From contig NZ_JANQBD010000004.1 of assembly GCF_024722015.1 (NCBI RefSeq), positions 282,434 to 346,433 of the forward strand: a DNA stretch of 64,000 bases, written 5' to 3'. The DNA comes from Paenibacillus radicis (ex Xue et al. 2023). GTDB taxonomy: Bacteria; Bacillota; Bacilli; Paenibacillales; NBRC-103111. Shown here piece by piece: positions 25,696 to 34,202 of the stretch (within the stretch, counting starts at the first letter, position 1; every line of letters starts with the position of its first letter). Position numbers and translations under genes: made by a program. Below the pieces are notes generated by a model, which did no database searches, was not told where the DNA came from, and saw only the letters and a list, made by a program, of their open reading frames with translations.

Positions 25696-26268
25696 ATGGA
25701 ATTATTAAAACAACGTATAAGAGAAGTGGGTACTGTACTATCAAACGAGATTATTAAATTGGATGCCATATTAAATCATGCGGTTGATCCTGCACTGACT
25801 ACAGCAATGGGAAAAGAATTTGCTCGTTTGTTCAGGGAAGAGAATATAACAAAGGTAGTTACGATTGAATCTTCCGGGATTGCGATCGCTTTTGCAGTAG
25901 CGCAGGAGCTCGGGGTACCAATGGTTTTTGCCCGTCGTAAGAAATCACTCAATGCAGATTCGTCAGAAACCTACTGCGAGCGTGTGCCTTCTTTTACCAA
26001 AGGACTGGTCACCGATATAATGGTATCGCGTGAGTTTCTGGATCCTCAGGATCGAATTCTGCTAATTGATGATTTTATTGCCAATGGGGATGCGGCCAGA
26101 GGGTTGATCCGAATCATACGCCGTTCAGGCGCTCACTTGGTTGGTGTCGGCATTGCAGTGGAAAAATCATTTCAAGCAGGCGGGCGTACGATCAGGGAAT
26201 CTGGAGTGCGTGTAGAGTCTTTAGCTAGAATTGCTTCCATGGAGCCTGGGAAAATACAATTTGAATAG
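25696..26268 (+). CDS. xpt: Xanthine phosphoribosyltransferase
   Basis: Salvages xanthine to XMP using PRPP. The 190-residue protein has the PRPP-binding motif LLIDDFIANGDAARG, the N-terminal family stretch MELLKQRIREVG, and the xanthine-type hood IESSGIAIAFAVAQELG with ARRKKS. GGGGGAG precedes ATG 25696. In Bacillus this gene is followed by pbuX and controlled by a guanine riboswitch. Here neither the transporter gene nor that riboswitch is seen. Confidence 0.95.
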   Translation: MELLKQRIREVGTVLSNEIIKLDAILNHAVDPALTTAMGKEFARLFREENITKVVTIESSGIAIAFAVAQELGVPMVFARRKKSLNADSSETYCERVPSFTKGLVTDIMVSREFLDPQDRILLIDDFIANGDAARGLIRIIRRSGAHLVGVGIAVEKSFQAGGRTIRESGVRVESLARIASMEPGKIQFE

Positions 26269-26363
26269 TGTGGTTTTCAAGAATTATTTTCAAAATCAAT
26301 AGACCTTTTCAGCATGGTCATTTTCATTTATAATAATTACATGCGAAGAGAGGAGGCATTGCT

Positions 26364-26687
26364 ATGGGGAATGGTGTACCGGCCGAATTTTTTAAGACCA
26401 AGTTAAGTGAAGCCAAAATTCACTTTGAACGTGCCCTCGATTGTAAACATACAGAGTTTGATGACCTGTATCCCTATATGATTGAACATCCTCAATTTTT
26501 TTGGTATAAACGTTACGTAGCGTGGTCCGAATTGTTGACGATTGTTAAGTTGTGTGAACAGCTTGGGGAAGAATGGCAAGAGCAATTTTCTCAACAGCAG
26601 GTAGATTATATACAAAAAAGAGTCATGTCCAGCAAAGTTCTTGATTACTGGTTTGAAACTAATGATTCTAAAGAACATGTAAGCTAG
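26364..26687 (+). CDS. Unknown soluble protein, 107 aa
   Basis: A helical protein rich in aromatic residues (FFWYKRYVAWSELLTIVKL) with no signal or membrane segment. A strong ribosome site (GAGAGGAGG) sits before ATG 26364, and a terminator follows at 26724. Not assigned to a family. Monocistronic. Confidence 0.65.
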   Translation: MGNGVPAEFFKTKLSEAKIHFERALDCKHTEFDDLYPYMIEHPQFFWYKRYVAWSELLTIVKLCEQLGEEWQEQFSQQQVDYIQKRVMSSKVLDYWFETNDSKEHVS

Positions 26688-26723
26688 TCGTACGATGTAC
26701 GGTGCTATACAGTAAGAATGGGC

Positions 26724-26762
26724 AAACCTATTTCACCCTTTACGGTGGAATAGGTTTTGTTT
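26724..26762. terminator. Terminator
   Basis: AAACCTATTTCACC pairs with GGTGGAATAGGTTT (one wobble) and is followed by TGTTTTTG. It lies between the 107-aa gene and a convergent gene. Confidence 0.8.
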
Positions 26763-26787
26763 TTGTGCTCAAAATATTCAATTCACG

Positions 26788-27120
26788 TCAGTCTGGCAAA
26801 ATATTCATACTTTCGATATGAGCTTTAGTTTCTGAAGTTCCAAGCTCATGCAGTTTCTTGTAAATTTGTGCTAAGTAATAATCAGCGGCATCATTTTCTT
26901 TATCGTTATGATATTCCCGGAAAGGGATATGCGCCCGAATGCCTGTATCTTCTTGAGCTTCCATGGATTCCTCGAATAGCTCCTCAAGCTGGTCGCGTTC
27001 TTCCTCAGTTGCGTTGATTTCAAATTCGAAATTACCTGTCATGTTCGAAGGCTCCAGTATTTCTCCTTGACCAACTGAAACATAAAAGGTCTTTTTCTCT
27101 GTTTCTGTATTTACATCCAT
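26788..27120 (-). CDS. Acidic protein of unknown function, 110 aa
   Basis: Soluble, strongly acidic, with an N-terminal beta part (KKTFYVSVGQGEILEP) and helical remainder (EEERDQLEELFEESMEAQED). AGAAGGGAAG precedes the ATG. It is transcribed divergently from the 73-aa gene at 27239. No family name known to me. Confidence 0.65.
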   Translation of the reverse strand: MDVNTETEKKTFYVSVGQGEILEPSNMTGNFEFEINATEEERDQLEELFEESMEAQEDTGIRAHIPFREYHNDKENDAADYYLAQIYKKLHELGTSETKAHIESMNILPD

Positions 27121-27238
27121 GTTGTTTGAGCTTCCCTTCTTTTGGGCAAATGACTTGACTTATACTAACAGGTTTATTGTGCGCTTCGTTTGGTGTATTC
27201 TATTCTTACATAAACTAGATGGAAAAGGAGTGATACTT

Positions 27239-27460
27239 ATGATAACCGAAGATCTTCTGGATCAATATCGGGTTGACGGAACTTTAATTCGTGTTGTAAG
27301 AGATGCTGATGCCAAAAATGACGTGAAAGGAATAGTTGTTGCTTGGGATGATGAAACCGTGATGATTCGTAAACAAAACAGACGTATTGTTAAGCTTGAC
27401 CGCAACCATCATTATCAGCCTTTTGCTGAGGAACGAAACGTAGAATGGATTGAAGGGTGA
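27239..27460 (+). CDS. Small basic beta-rich protein, 73 aa
   Basis: A compact sequence with alternating strands: GTLIRVVRDADAKNDVKGIV, VAWDDETVMIRKQNRRIVKL. This is compatible with a small SH3/Sm-like barrel (inference). AAAAGGAG precedes ATG 27239; longer upstream frames lack support. It is followed by a hairpin whose T-run faces the other strand. Function unknown. Confidence 0.65.
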   Translation: MITEDLLDQYRVDGTLIRVVRDADAKNDVKGIVVAWDDETVMIRKQNRRIVKLDRNHHYQPFAEERNVEWIEG

Positions 27461-27486
27461 AAAACAAAAACCGGGGTTGCCCCCGG
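27461..27486 (-). terminator. Minus-strand terminator
   Basis: CCGGGG-ttgc-CCCCGG with an AAAACAAAAA stretch on the left, which becomes the T-rich tail on the minus strand. It ends the two tiny minus-strand genes upstream of it. Confidence 0.75.
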
Positions 27487-27498
27487 CTACTTCCTTTA

Positions 27499-27588
27499 TT
27501 AAATAGTGTAATAAATGTATAAGTTGCCTCTATCCCATTGACTAGCATGTTCGTTCTTAAAGCGGAGTAGTAGATCCTTGGTATTCAT
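27499..27588 (-). CDS. Putative 29-aa peptide coupled to the upstream gene
   Basis: MNTKDLLLRFKNEH... to YIYYTI. Its ATG abuts the TAA of the 43-aa gene (TAAATG), allowing translational coupling, and the terminator follows 12 bp after its stop. There is no separate strong ribosome site. The sequence looks protein-like (amphipathic start, aromatic end) but a peptide this short may be chance. Confidence 0.4.
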   Translation of the reverse strand: MNTKDLLLRFKNEHASQWDRGNLYIYYTI

Positions 27589-27720
27589 TTACTTTGACTC
27601 TGAGTTATTAGCTTCTGATTTCGTATTTCTACCCTCTGCCCATTTCTCATCAAACTGCTCCAGCCTGGATGGATGCGAAGCAGGTCCTCTATTTTTCGGT
27701 TTGTTGTTTCTTCCCGTCAT
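27589..27720 (-). CDS. Small hydrophilic protein, 43 aa
   Basis: MTGRNNKPKNRGPASHPSRL and onward: highly charged, Asn/Lys/Arg-rich, no hydrophobic core, probably unstructured. The composition recalls small acid-soluble spore proteins but no family signature is certain. GGGGAGGTGATATC before ATG 27720 is an excellent ribosome site and fixes the start against a longer frame to 27783. Confidence 0.7.
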   Translation of the reverse strand: MTGRNNKPKNRGPASHPSRLEQFDEKWAEGRNTKSEANNSESK

Positions 27721-27846
27721 GATATCACCTCCCCGAGAATAGGTTATCAAGTTCATTAAGTTCTTATCCATCTTAGAATTCAAGGTATAACCTTAGTGGT
27801 TACTGGAACAATATAAGTTAGATGTTAGGGAAATGGAGGGAATCCT

Positions 27847-28056
27847 TTGAAGCAACTGCAAATCGTCAAACTGGATGCTTTTTATGCTCTGAGGCTTCAA
27901 AATGTCGGCGAGCTCGAGGTAGGCGGAGATGTCATTATGCTTGCTGCGGAAGCGGGGCAGGCGGATACCCATTTGTTCGATATCCCTTCAATGCCAAACG
28001 AGCAGGCCGCCAAGGAATGGGCATTAAGAGCTCTGCAGGCCTACAGGGAAGGGTAG
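27847..28056 (+). CDS. Small unknown protein, 69 aa
   Basis: TTG start with GGAGGGAATCC in front. The product is soluble with a beta-type first half (LQIVKLDAFYALRLQNVGEL) and a helical end (AAKEWALRALQAYREG). An overlapping frame from 27822 in another phase has no ribosome site and is disregarded. Function unknown. Confidence 0.6.
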   Translation: MKQLQIVKLDAFYALRLQNVGELEVGGDVIMLAAEAGQADTHLFDIPSMPNEQAAKEWALRALQAYREG

Positions 28057-28094
28057 AAGTCCAGGACGGGTTTTAAATCAGTAAATAATGGTCT

Positions 28095-28316
28095 CTAGGG
28101 CCTGAAAGCCCCCAAAATAAACATAATACCGAGTGTAGCTAACATCCCAATAAGGATGAAGAGAAGGCCGCTTAGAAAAAGGAAAGCACCGGGGACAATC
28201 AAGCTTGCTAGAATAGCAATTCCTATTATCCAAAGCATGGAATGGAAGGTTAGCTTTATAAACCCCCACAACAATAATGCCACTATGACGCCAATAGCTA
28301 TTTGATATAGAACCAT
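28095..28316 (-). CDS. Small membrane protein, 73 aa
   Basis: Nearly all hydrophobic, two or three membrane helices (IAIGVIVALLLWGFIKLTF; IGIAILASLIVPGAFLFL; ILIGMLATLGIMFILG). GGGAGGATTCCG before ATG 28316. Family not recognised. Divergent from the small oxidase-subunit-like gene at 28501. Confidence 0.7.
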   Translation of the reverse strand: MVLYQIAIGVIVALLLWGFIKLTFHSMLWIIGIAILASLIVPGAFLFLSGLLFILIGMLATLGIMFILGAFRP

Positions 28317-28420
28317 TCGGAATCCTCCCAGTATCTTTGCATGAGCAAAGATTTCTCGTTGTCACATTATATGGAACAAGCTTGGAAAAAATGATGAATG
28401 GTTCAAAAATCAGAGAATAA

Positions 28421-28448
28421 TTGTGCAAAACCCAGCATACTATATAAT
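28421..28448 (+). promoter_or_regulatory. Promoter before the 36-aa gene
   Basis: TTGTGC (28421-28426), 16 bp, TATAAT (28443-28448), 52 bp before the ATG. Confidence 0.55.
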
Positions 28449-28500
28449 CCAACAATCCGTCTAAAGCACAACGGCGCATGGATTTAGAGGAGGGTATAGG

Positions 28501-28611
28501 ATGTCTGATGAAGGATCCCCTTTAAAGGGAACAGTCTATGGTTTTTTGTTTACGCTACCAATCTGGTGTCTTATAGCTTGGGTCTGTTATTGCTATTTTA
28601 TTGCTCGCTAA
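28501..28611 (+). CDS. Probable cytochrome c oxidase subunit IIa-like peptide, 36 aa
   Basis: MSDEGSPLKGT, then a single hydrophobic helix ending CYFIAR. The short acidic start, conserved LKGT and one helix ending in a basic residue are the plan of the small subunit IIa of ba3-type oxidases in Firmicutes. Excellent ribosome site GAGGAGGGT. The other oxidase genes are not in the window, so the gene is detached from any cluster. The family call is by pattern only. Confidence 0.55.
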   Translation: MSDEGSPLKGTVYGFLFTLPIWCLIAWVCYCYFIAR

Positions 28612-28731
28612 AAACCGTGATATTTACGCAATCCGTGCAGTATGTAAAAACTTGAATGTGAATTAAATAATGAAAGTTAACATAAGGTTATGGCTGCACT
28701 TCGCTGGCGCTTTTTTTATATACGTAGAGGC

Positions 28732-28761
28732 TTGACTTCATGCATGGCATCGTGCTATTAT
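28732..28761 (+). promoter_or_regulatory. Promoter of tRNA-Leu
   Basis: TTGACT (28732-28737), 18 bp, TATTAT (28756-28761). Confidence 0.6.
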
Positions 28762-28809
28762 AAATCTCGCAGTTACGAAATATTTACATGTTTTCAATAA
28801 TTACAATTT

Positions 28810-28896
28810 GCGGTCATGGCGGAATTGGCAGACGCGCTAGATTCAGGTTCTAGTGTCAGCAATGACGTGGAGGTTCGAGTCCTCTTGACCGCACCA
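28810..28896 (+). tRNA. tRNA-Leu (anticodon CAG)
   Basis: Class II tRNA with a long variable arm: acceptor GCGGTCA pairs with TGACCGC, anticodon arm CTAGA-TTCAGGT-TCTAG giving CAG, T arm GAGG-TTCGAGT-CCTC. A and CCA are encoded at the end. It stands alone. Confidence 0.93.
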
Positions 28897-28910
28897 AACC
28901 TAAAGCGAAA

Positions 28911-28944
28911 AAATCTTCAATTAATTTTGAAGGTTTATTTTTTT
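28911..28944 (+). terminator. Terminator after tRNA-Leu
   Basis: AAATCTTCAA pairs with TTGAAGGTTT (one wobble), then ATTTTTTTG. Confidence 0.75.
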
Positions 28945-29024
28945 GCAACTTTCCAATGCGGCTTGATGTGAGAGCTTGAGAGCAATGGTATAATTAATAC
29001 AAAAGAACCGAAGAAGGTGACGGT

Positions 29025-29282
29025 ATGCTCTGGTCAGAAGTGAGAGATCTTTTTCCAGATCAATTTGTTCTGGTAGAAGAACTAAAATCCCATTATGAGG
29101 ACAGTATGCTTCATGTCGAAGAAGTGGCTGTGATCAAGCCTATTCAGGATGCACAAGAAGCATGGAAAGAACTGTTTTCTGCCAAAAATGAGCGATTTGT
29201 ATATCACACTTCGAATGAAAATATCGTCATAGAAGTGCGGACGAAACCTATGATCAGGAGACTTCCTGTTCATGAATCTTGA
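29025..29282 (+). CDS. Unknown 85-aa protein upstream of a broken protease gene
   Basis: MLWSEVRDLFPDQF... with beta strands near the C-terminus (FVYHTSNENIVIEVRT). GAAGGTGACGGT precedes the ATG. Its stop overlaps by 11 bp the start of a retropepsin-like gene remnant, so the two were probably an operon pair. As the partner is broken, this gene may be an orphan. Function not known. Confidence 0.7.
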   Translation: MLWSEVRDLFPDQFVLVEELKSHYEDSMLHVEEVAVIKPIQDAQEAWKELFSAKNERFVYHTSNENIVIEVRTKPMIRRLPVHES

Positions 29283-29468
29283 TCTTATTGGTGGCCTGCT
29301 GTTTTCCTCTGTAACCATTACTCATCGCGGAAAATCATTGACAATACCTTTGGACGGATCGGAGAGTATCCCGGAATAAACGGTCTCATTGGATTGGATT
29401 TATTGATTCCAGAGAAGTTCATTGTCGATTTAAATCGTTTAGAAATATACGTGGCAAACAGTAAGTAA
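29272..29468 (+). pseudogene. Remnant of a retropepsin-like aspartic protease
   Basis: The ATG at 29272 opens a frame reading MNLDLIGGLLFSSVTITHRG, which stops after 35 codons. Immediately afterwards, in another phase, the sequence reads ...PGINGLIGLDLLIPEKFIVD and ends at 29468. These are the two ends of a retropepsin-like domain: the first strands and the C-terminal GLIGLD(L/F)L motif. The middle, including the expected catalytic DTG, is gone, with a frameshift at the junction near 29365. The protein would be inactive. Confidence 0.65.
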
Positions 29469-29498
29469 TTTTTTCATATCGATATTTTGTCATAATAT

Positions 29499-29524
29499 CT
29501 CCAGAGAAATCTGGAGTTTTTTTG
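29499..29524 (+). terminator. Terminator
   Basis: CTCCAGA-gaaa-TCTGGAG with a GNRA-like loop and seven Ts. It ends the 85-aa/protease unit. Confidence 0.9.
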
Positions 29525-29675
29525 TTTAAATGAAGTCAAAATGAAAGAAGAGAGAGTGGACCTGGAAGGTCTGATCAATATCGGATTGAATGTAGAGAAA
29601 TGTAGAAAAATGTACAATGATTTTCATATTATGTTATTATAGGTGGTTGAAGATTGTCGCCAGGAAGGAGTTTGT

Positions 29676-29756
29676 TTGGAGATAAATAAATTGAATTCTT
29701 TTATTACTATATTTAACAATTACATACCGGAGGTTATTCTATCAAATGGAACTTAG
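29676..29756 (+). CDS. Possible 26-aa upstream peptide overlapping the S-layer gene start
   Basis: TTG start with GGAAGGAG five bases upstream. It codes MEINKLNSFITIFNNYIPEV and six more residues, and its stop lies 8 bases inside the SLH gene. Translation would run across the SLH gene's own ribosome site (CGGAGG), so it could control it by coupling or occlusion. The coding evidence is only the ribosome site and position. Confidence 0.35.
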   Translation: MEINKLNSFITIFNNYIPEVILSNGT

Positions 29757-32700
29757 AAAATCGCTAGTCATATTTACTTTATTCGCTATGATCATAAGTA
29801 TTTTTATGCCGACACCAGGACTAGTAGCTGCTGCCCCTTCCGATGACGTGATGCTTCAGGATGCAAAAGCTGCATTGGCGATTGGATATGCCAACGGTGA
29901 TAGTGCAGGGAGAATAACAAATAACCTTTCGCTTCCCACACTAGTTAATGGAGTAACGGTTTCTTGGGTTTCTGACAAAAATTCGGTTATTGACAGCGCT
30001 GGTGTGGTAAACCGACCTGCATTCGTTGCAGGTGATACTGTCGTAAATCTCACTGCAAGCCTATCCTACGGTTCTGCAGCCCCAGACAGCAAAACCTTTA
30101 CTGTTATGGTTGTGAGGAAAGCGCCAGTAACTCCTGAAGATTTTGTAGCAGAAGTAAAAGAAAATCTTCAGATTGGCTATGAGGACGGAGATAGCGAAAA
30201 TTATGTAAGGCAAAAAGTAATTATTAATTCCACAGGTATAGGCAGTACTGTAGACTCTATCATTTGGACGTCTAGCAATACGGCAGTAGTTCGTGTTGAT
30301 GGTCAAGTAGTGCGTCCCGCTACAGGAAATGAAACGGTTACTCTTACGGCCACGATAACAAAGGGTGGGGCTGTAGACATTAAAACGTTCACGTTGACCG
30401 TAATCCAAGCCGTACCGGTCCGTACGGATGCTCAAATAGTAGCCGATACTAAAGAAAACCTTCAGATTGGGTATCAAGATGGAGACAGCTCTAATCATAT
30501 AACGCAAAATATAATTATAGATTCGACAAGTCTTAGAGATACGTTAGATTCAATCACTTGGTCTTCCAATGATTCTAGTGTTATTAACATTATTACTGAT
30601 AGTGATACGGGTGCTGTCAACGCTGTATTAACTCGCCCGTTGCTGGGTCAGTCAACAGTTACATTGACTGCAGTATTCCAAAAAGGTATGGTTCTGGACA
30701 CTAAAGCTTTCAATTTAACGGTAGCAGGTCGTGATACAATTCCTCCAGTAACTACTGCGACCCCTGCAGGAACGGTTGGTTTAGGTGGTTGGTATAATAC
30801 AAGCGTTACTGTAACTCTTAATGCAACAGACGCGACAGTAGGGGATACTATTGTTACGAAATACAGAATAAGCGATACATTAGGTGTTTCTGGTTCTGAA
30901 ACGATCTACTCCGGACCGTTTACAGTAAGTGGTGACGGGACTAAAACGGTTACTTATTGGTCTGTTGATATTACAGGGAATAAGGAGGTTGAAAAGACCT
31001 TAATACTGAAGATCGATACGACAGCTCCTGTAAGTTCCGTTCATTTAACAGGCATCACTGTGGATTCTTTAAATTACCGGAATGCTGTGAATATCACATT
31101 TAGCAGCGTGGATATTTCCGGCAGTGGTATAAACAGCATAAAATATTCATTGAATGGCGGGTCGTTGACTAATATCGCTCAAGGCAATACGTTGAATATA
31201 TCTGCAGCCGGCAATTATACTCTATCCTACTATGCAATAGATATGGCCGGAAACGTAGAACTGACGAAGACTAGTTCATTTAACGTGTTATCCATTCCAC
31301 CTGTTCCTAACGTAACTGGGGCGACTTACTCTTCTACTATTAACCAAATTACCTTGAATTGGACGAATCCGAATTTCGGGGAATTCAAGCATATTTTGAT
31401 ACGACGTGGTGATGGTGCTGAACAAACAGTAACGGGTACTACTTATACAGATATGAATTTATCCCCGAATACCTCTTATACTTATAAATTTATCGTTGTT
31501 GATCTGTATAACGTGGAATCCTCGGGTGTAACAGTAAACGCGGGTACATTAGCTGCGCCTATTGTTGATATGACTCCACCATCAGATCCGACTAACCTAA
31601 ACATCACACCTAATGGCACAGGATTTGTACTTACCTGGGATACGCCTAATGATAATGATTTAGCTGGGTTCAGAGTATATCGTGACGGTACCAAGATCGG
31701 TACTGTAGTAAACGCGACTTATACGGATGTAGTAACTCAAAACGGCACTACTTATTCCTACAAAGTTACTGCCTTTGACAATGCGGGCAATGAGTCAAAC
31801 GGAGTAACTAAAAATGCTTTGAGCCTGGATTTAGTATCACCTCCAGCTCCGGCGAACGTCCAAGCCTTGCAAGTAAATAATTCAATTATTTTAACTTGGA
31901 ATGCAGTCTCAGCGGCTGACTTGAAAGGATATAATGTATACGTAAACGGAAGTCGTGTAAATGGTGCAACGGTTATTAGCTCGACCTACACGGTATCTGG
32001 ATTGGTATATGGACAGTCCTATGAATTTGGCGTTACATCTGTTGATTTTAGTAATAATGAATCTGCTAAAACTAGCGTTACATTCACCTTGGATTCAAAT
32101 GGATCTTCGGTGGATCCTATTCCGACTCCAACTCCAAGGCCAAATCATCATAATTCAAATACTACTTCGAACTCTGCAATCGCTAATCCTCCGGTGATAG
32201 AAGATGGCGTCCTCATCATTACTTCCAGTGATGCGGTAACTGTTACGCAAACGAAAAAAGAGGATGGATCGATAGTAAATATCATTATGTTAAAAGAGGA
32301 CATATTGAAGCCTTTTGTTGATATTAAAGATGGCTTTGATAAAATAGCGCTGAGTCTGCAAGATCTGACGAAGGCTAGTACCCAAATCGATATTCCTGCT
32401 AATGTGCTATCTGGGTTAGCAGAAAAAGGTTTAGGCTTACAGCTTAAATCTGACTCTGTTAGTATCAATGTTAATATCCCAACTTCTGCAGTAACAAATG
32501 GAGCTGTTGCGACTATAACAGTAGATGCTATGAAGTCAGTCGCACCTAATTCAATGACTGCTAACTATTCATCTAAGTCAAATGTACTTGAAATAAATGT
32601 GAACGTAGTGGATAAAAATGGTGACAGTACGCTTAAAGGTGTTGAGGCGGTCCATGCATTAGAAGTCAAGCTGGCTGTAGCTTCCCCTAACTCAAATGAT

Positions 32701-33399
32701 CTAAAGCGATATAACGTTTATAAGGAAGAGAACGGTACTTGGGTTCCTATCCGTAGCGTAACTCGCGATGGAGCTAAAGTATTTAACGTATCACAGCTGA
32801 ACGGTAAGTTTATAGTGATGACTTATGATAAGACCTTTACTGATGTTCAGTCTCATTGGTCTAAAGAAACGGTTGAATTGTTAGCTTCTAAACACATAGT
32901 GAACGGTGTTACGGATAATTCCTTCAATCCTAATGGTGAGGTAACTCGCGCAGCATTTATTTCGATGTTGATTCGCGCCGTTAATGACGTTAATAAGAAG
33001 GAAACAACGAACCAATTTAATGACGTTACACAAGGCGACTGGTATTCTGCTGAAGTTAGTTTAGGTGTTAAAGAGGGTTTAGTGAAAGGGGTCAGCGATA
33101 ACAGCTTTGCCCCAAACTCAGCGATAACTCGTGAGCAAATGGTAGTGATTGCAGTGCGTGCTCTTAATAGATTGGATAGTTCTAAATTCCAAGCAATTGC
33201 TGAAACAGTATCCTTAGATCAAAGCTTCACAGACGGATCGAAAGTAAGCGATTGGGCTAAGGGAGAAGTAGCGGCTGCAGTTAAATCAGGAATCGTAGAA
33301 GGCAATGAACAGAAACAGTTCAATCCAGATGCACTTGGAACCCGTGCTGAAGCAGCAGTTATGATCCTGCGCATATTGGATAAGTCAGGCTCGTATTAA
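29746..33399 (+). CDS. Large SLH-anchored surface protein, 1217 aa
   Basis: Signal peptide (about residues 1-29, ending VAAA). Three atrophied bacterial-Ig-type repeats start near 36, 140 and 235 (each with QDAKAALAIGYANGDS- or ENLQIGY-like openings). Two bacterial surface modules with conserved Tyr/Trp follow (about 330-520; TKYRIS, IKYSLNGG). Then come about three fibronectin type III domains (about 525-785) and a linker with a Pro/Thr hinge. A C-terminal SLH triplet runs from residue 1031 (FTDVQSHWSKETVELLASKH) to the end, for attachment to wall polymer. CGGAGG precedes ATG 29746. Likely a structural or binding surface protein; ligand unknown. Confidence 0.88.
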   Translation: MELRKSLVIFTLFAMIISIFMPTPGLVAAAPSDDVMLQDAKAALAIGYANGDSAGRITNNLSLPTLVNGVTVSWVSDKNSVIDSAGVVNRPAFVAGDTVVNLTASLSYGSAAPDSKTFTVMVVRKAPVTPEDFVAEVKENLQIGYEDGDSENYVRQKVIINSTGIGSTVDSIIWTSSNTAVVRVDGQVVRPATGNETVTLTATITKGGAVDIKTFTLTVIQAVPVRTDAQIVADTKENLQIGYQDGDSSNHITQNIIIDSTSLRDTLDSITWSSNDSSVINIITDSDTGAVNAVLTRPLLGQSTVTLTAVFQKGMVLDTKAFNLTVAGRDTIPPVTTATPAGTVGLGGWYNTSVTVTLNATDATVGDTIVTKYRISDTLGVSGSETIYSGPFTVSGDGTKTVTYWSVDITGNKEVEKTLILKIDTTAPVSSVHLTGITVDSLNYRNAVNITFSSVDISGSGINSIKYSLNGGSLTNIAQGNTLNISAAGNYTLSYYAIDMAGNVELTKTSSFNVLSIPPVPNVTGATYSSTINQITLNWTNPNFGEFKHILIRRGDGAEQTVTGTTYTDMNLSPNTSYTYKFIVVDLYNVESSGVTVNAGTLAAPIVDMTPPSDPTNLNITPNGTGFVLTWDTPNDNDLAGFRVYRDGTKIGTVVNATYTDVVTQNGTTYSYKVTAFDNAGNESNGVTKNALSLDLVSPPAPANVQALQVNNSIILTWNAVSAADLKGYNVYVNGSRVNGATVISSTYTVSGLVYGQSYEFGVTSVDFSNNESAKTSVTFTLDSNGSSVDPIPTPTPRPNHHNSNTTSNSAIANPPVIEDGVLIITSSDAVTVTQTKKEDGSIVNIIMLKEDILKPFVDIKDGFDKIALSLQDLTKASTQIDIPANVLSGLAEKGLGLQLKSDSVSINVNIPTSAVTNGAVATITVDAMKSVAPNSMTANYSSKSNVLEINVNVVDKNGDSTLKGVEAVHALEVKLAVASPNSNDLKRYNVYKEENGTWVPIRSVTRDGAKVFNVSQLNGKFIVMTYDKTFTDVQSHWSKETVELLASKHIVNGVTDNSFNPNGEVTRAAFISMLIRAVNDVNKKETTNQFNDVTQGDWYSAEVSLGVKEGLVKGVSDNSFAPNSAITREQMVVIAVRALNRLDSSKFQAIAETVSLDQSFTDGSKVSDWAKGEVAAAVKSGIVEGNEQKQFNPDALGTRAEAAVMILRILDKSGSY

Positions 33400-33425
33400 T
33401 ACTTGATTAGTCATGTTTATAACAA

Positions 33426-33477
33426 AACAAACCGCATCCAACCTCGATATGGGGTGAGACGCGGTTTGTTTTTTTTG
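33426..33477. terminator. Terminator after the SLH gene
   Basis: ACAAACCGC pairs with GCGGTTTGT followed by eight Ts. It sits between the convergent SLH and response-regulator genes. Confidence 0.85.
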
Positions 33478-33515
33478 TCTGAACATAGACCAATTTGATT
33501 GGTTTGTGGAAGATA

Positions 33516-34202
33516 TTATAGATCATTTTTGTGAAGGTAAGCCATGGTTTCAGATCGGTTGGAAACATTCAGCTTTTTGTAAATCGCACTAAGGTAATTT
33601 TTTACGGTGCCTGTAGTCAAGAATAATTCAGAAGCGATAGCTTGATTGGACTTCCCTAGTTTCAGATTTCTTACAATGTTTAGCTCCTGCAGAGACAAGC
33701 TTGACAATTTTTCCTCGTGCTGTTGATCGGAATGTGAGGGTGCGATTATTTCATTCGATGATCCTTTGTCATGCTGTTCCGCTGACTGGATCGCTTGAGC
33801 AAGGCGTAACTGAATGGTGTAGGGGTAATTTATTCTCCCATCCAAACAGTCTTGAATCGTTGAAAGGATCTTTTCGGTAGCGACCCCCTTAACTAAAAAT
33901 CCGCTCGCTCCATGTCGTATCGCTTCCCATATGTATTCTTCATCCTCAAAGGTTGTTAGAATCAGCACTTTGATATCAGGAAATTCCGTTTTGATCTGCT
34001 TGGTTGCCTCGAGACCACTAAGCTTAGGCATATGGATGTCCATCAAAACAAGCTGAGGGCGGTGCAGCTGTACTTGTGCAATTGTTGACATACCGTCGCT
34101 CGTTTTGGCAACTACGATGTAGTCTTCCATACTTAGAATGGCCGCTAAACCATCACGGATTAAGGGTTGATCGTCTGCTATAAGAATGGTTGTTTTAGAC
34201 AA
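33516..34202 (-). CDS. NarL/LuxR-type response regulator
   Basis: 228 residues: receiver domain with the phosphoacceptor Asp in VLMDIHMP, acidic pocket ADDQP, switch Thr in LILTTF and Lys in LVKGV, then a LuxR-type helix-turn-helix at the C-terminus (LNIVRNLKLGKSNQAIASEL). It is probably phosphorylated by the kinase upstream, whose stop codon overlaps its start. TTG 34202 has GGAG seven bases ahead; TTG 34220 is an alternative. A LiaR/DesR-type regulator; targets not shown. Confidence 0.9.
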   Translation of the reverse strand: MSKTTILIADDQPLIRDGLAAILSMEDYIVVAKTSDGMSTIAQVQLHRPQLVLMDIHMPKLSGLEATKQIKTEFPDIKVLILTTFEDEEYIWEAIRHGASGFLVKGVATEKILSTIQDCLDGRINYPYTIQLRLAQAIQSAEQHDKGSSNEIIAPSHSDQQHEEKLSSLSLQELNIVRNLKLGKSNQAIASELFLTTGTVKNYLSAIYKKLNVSNRSETMAYLHKNDL

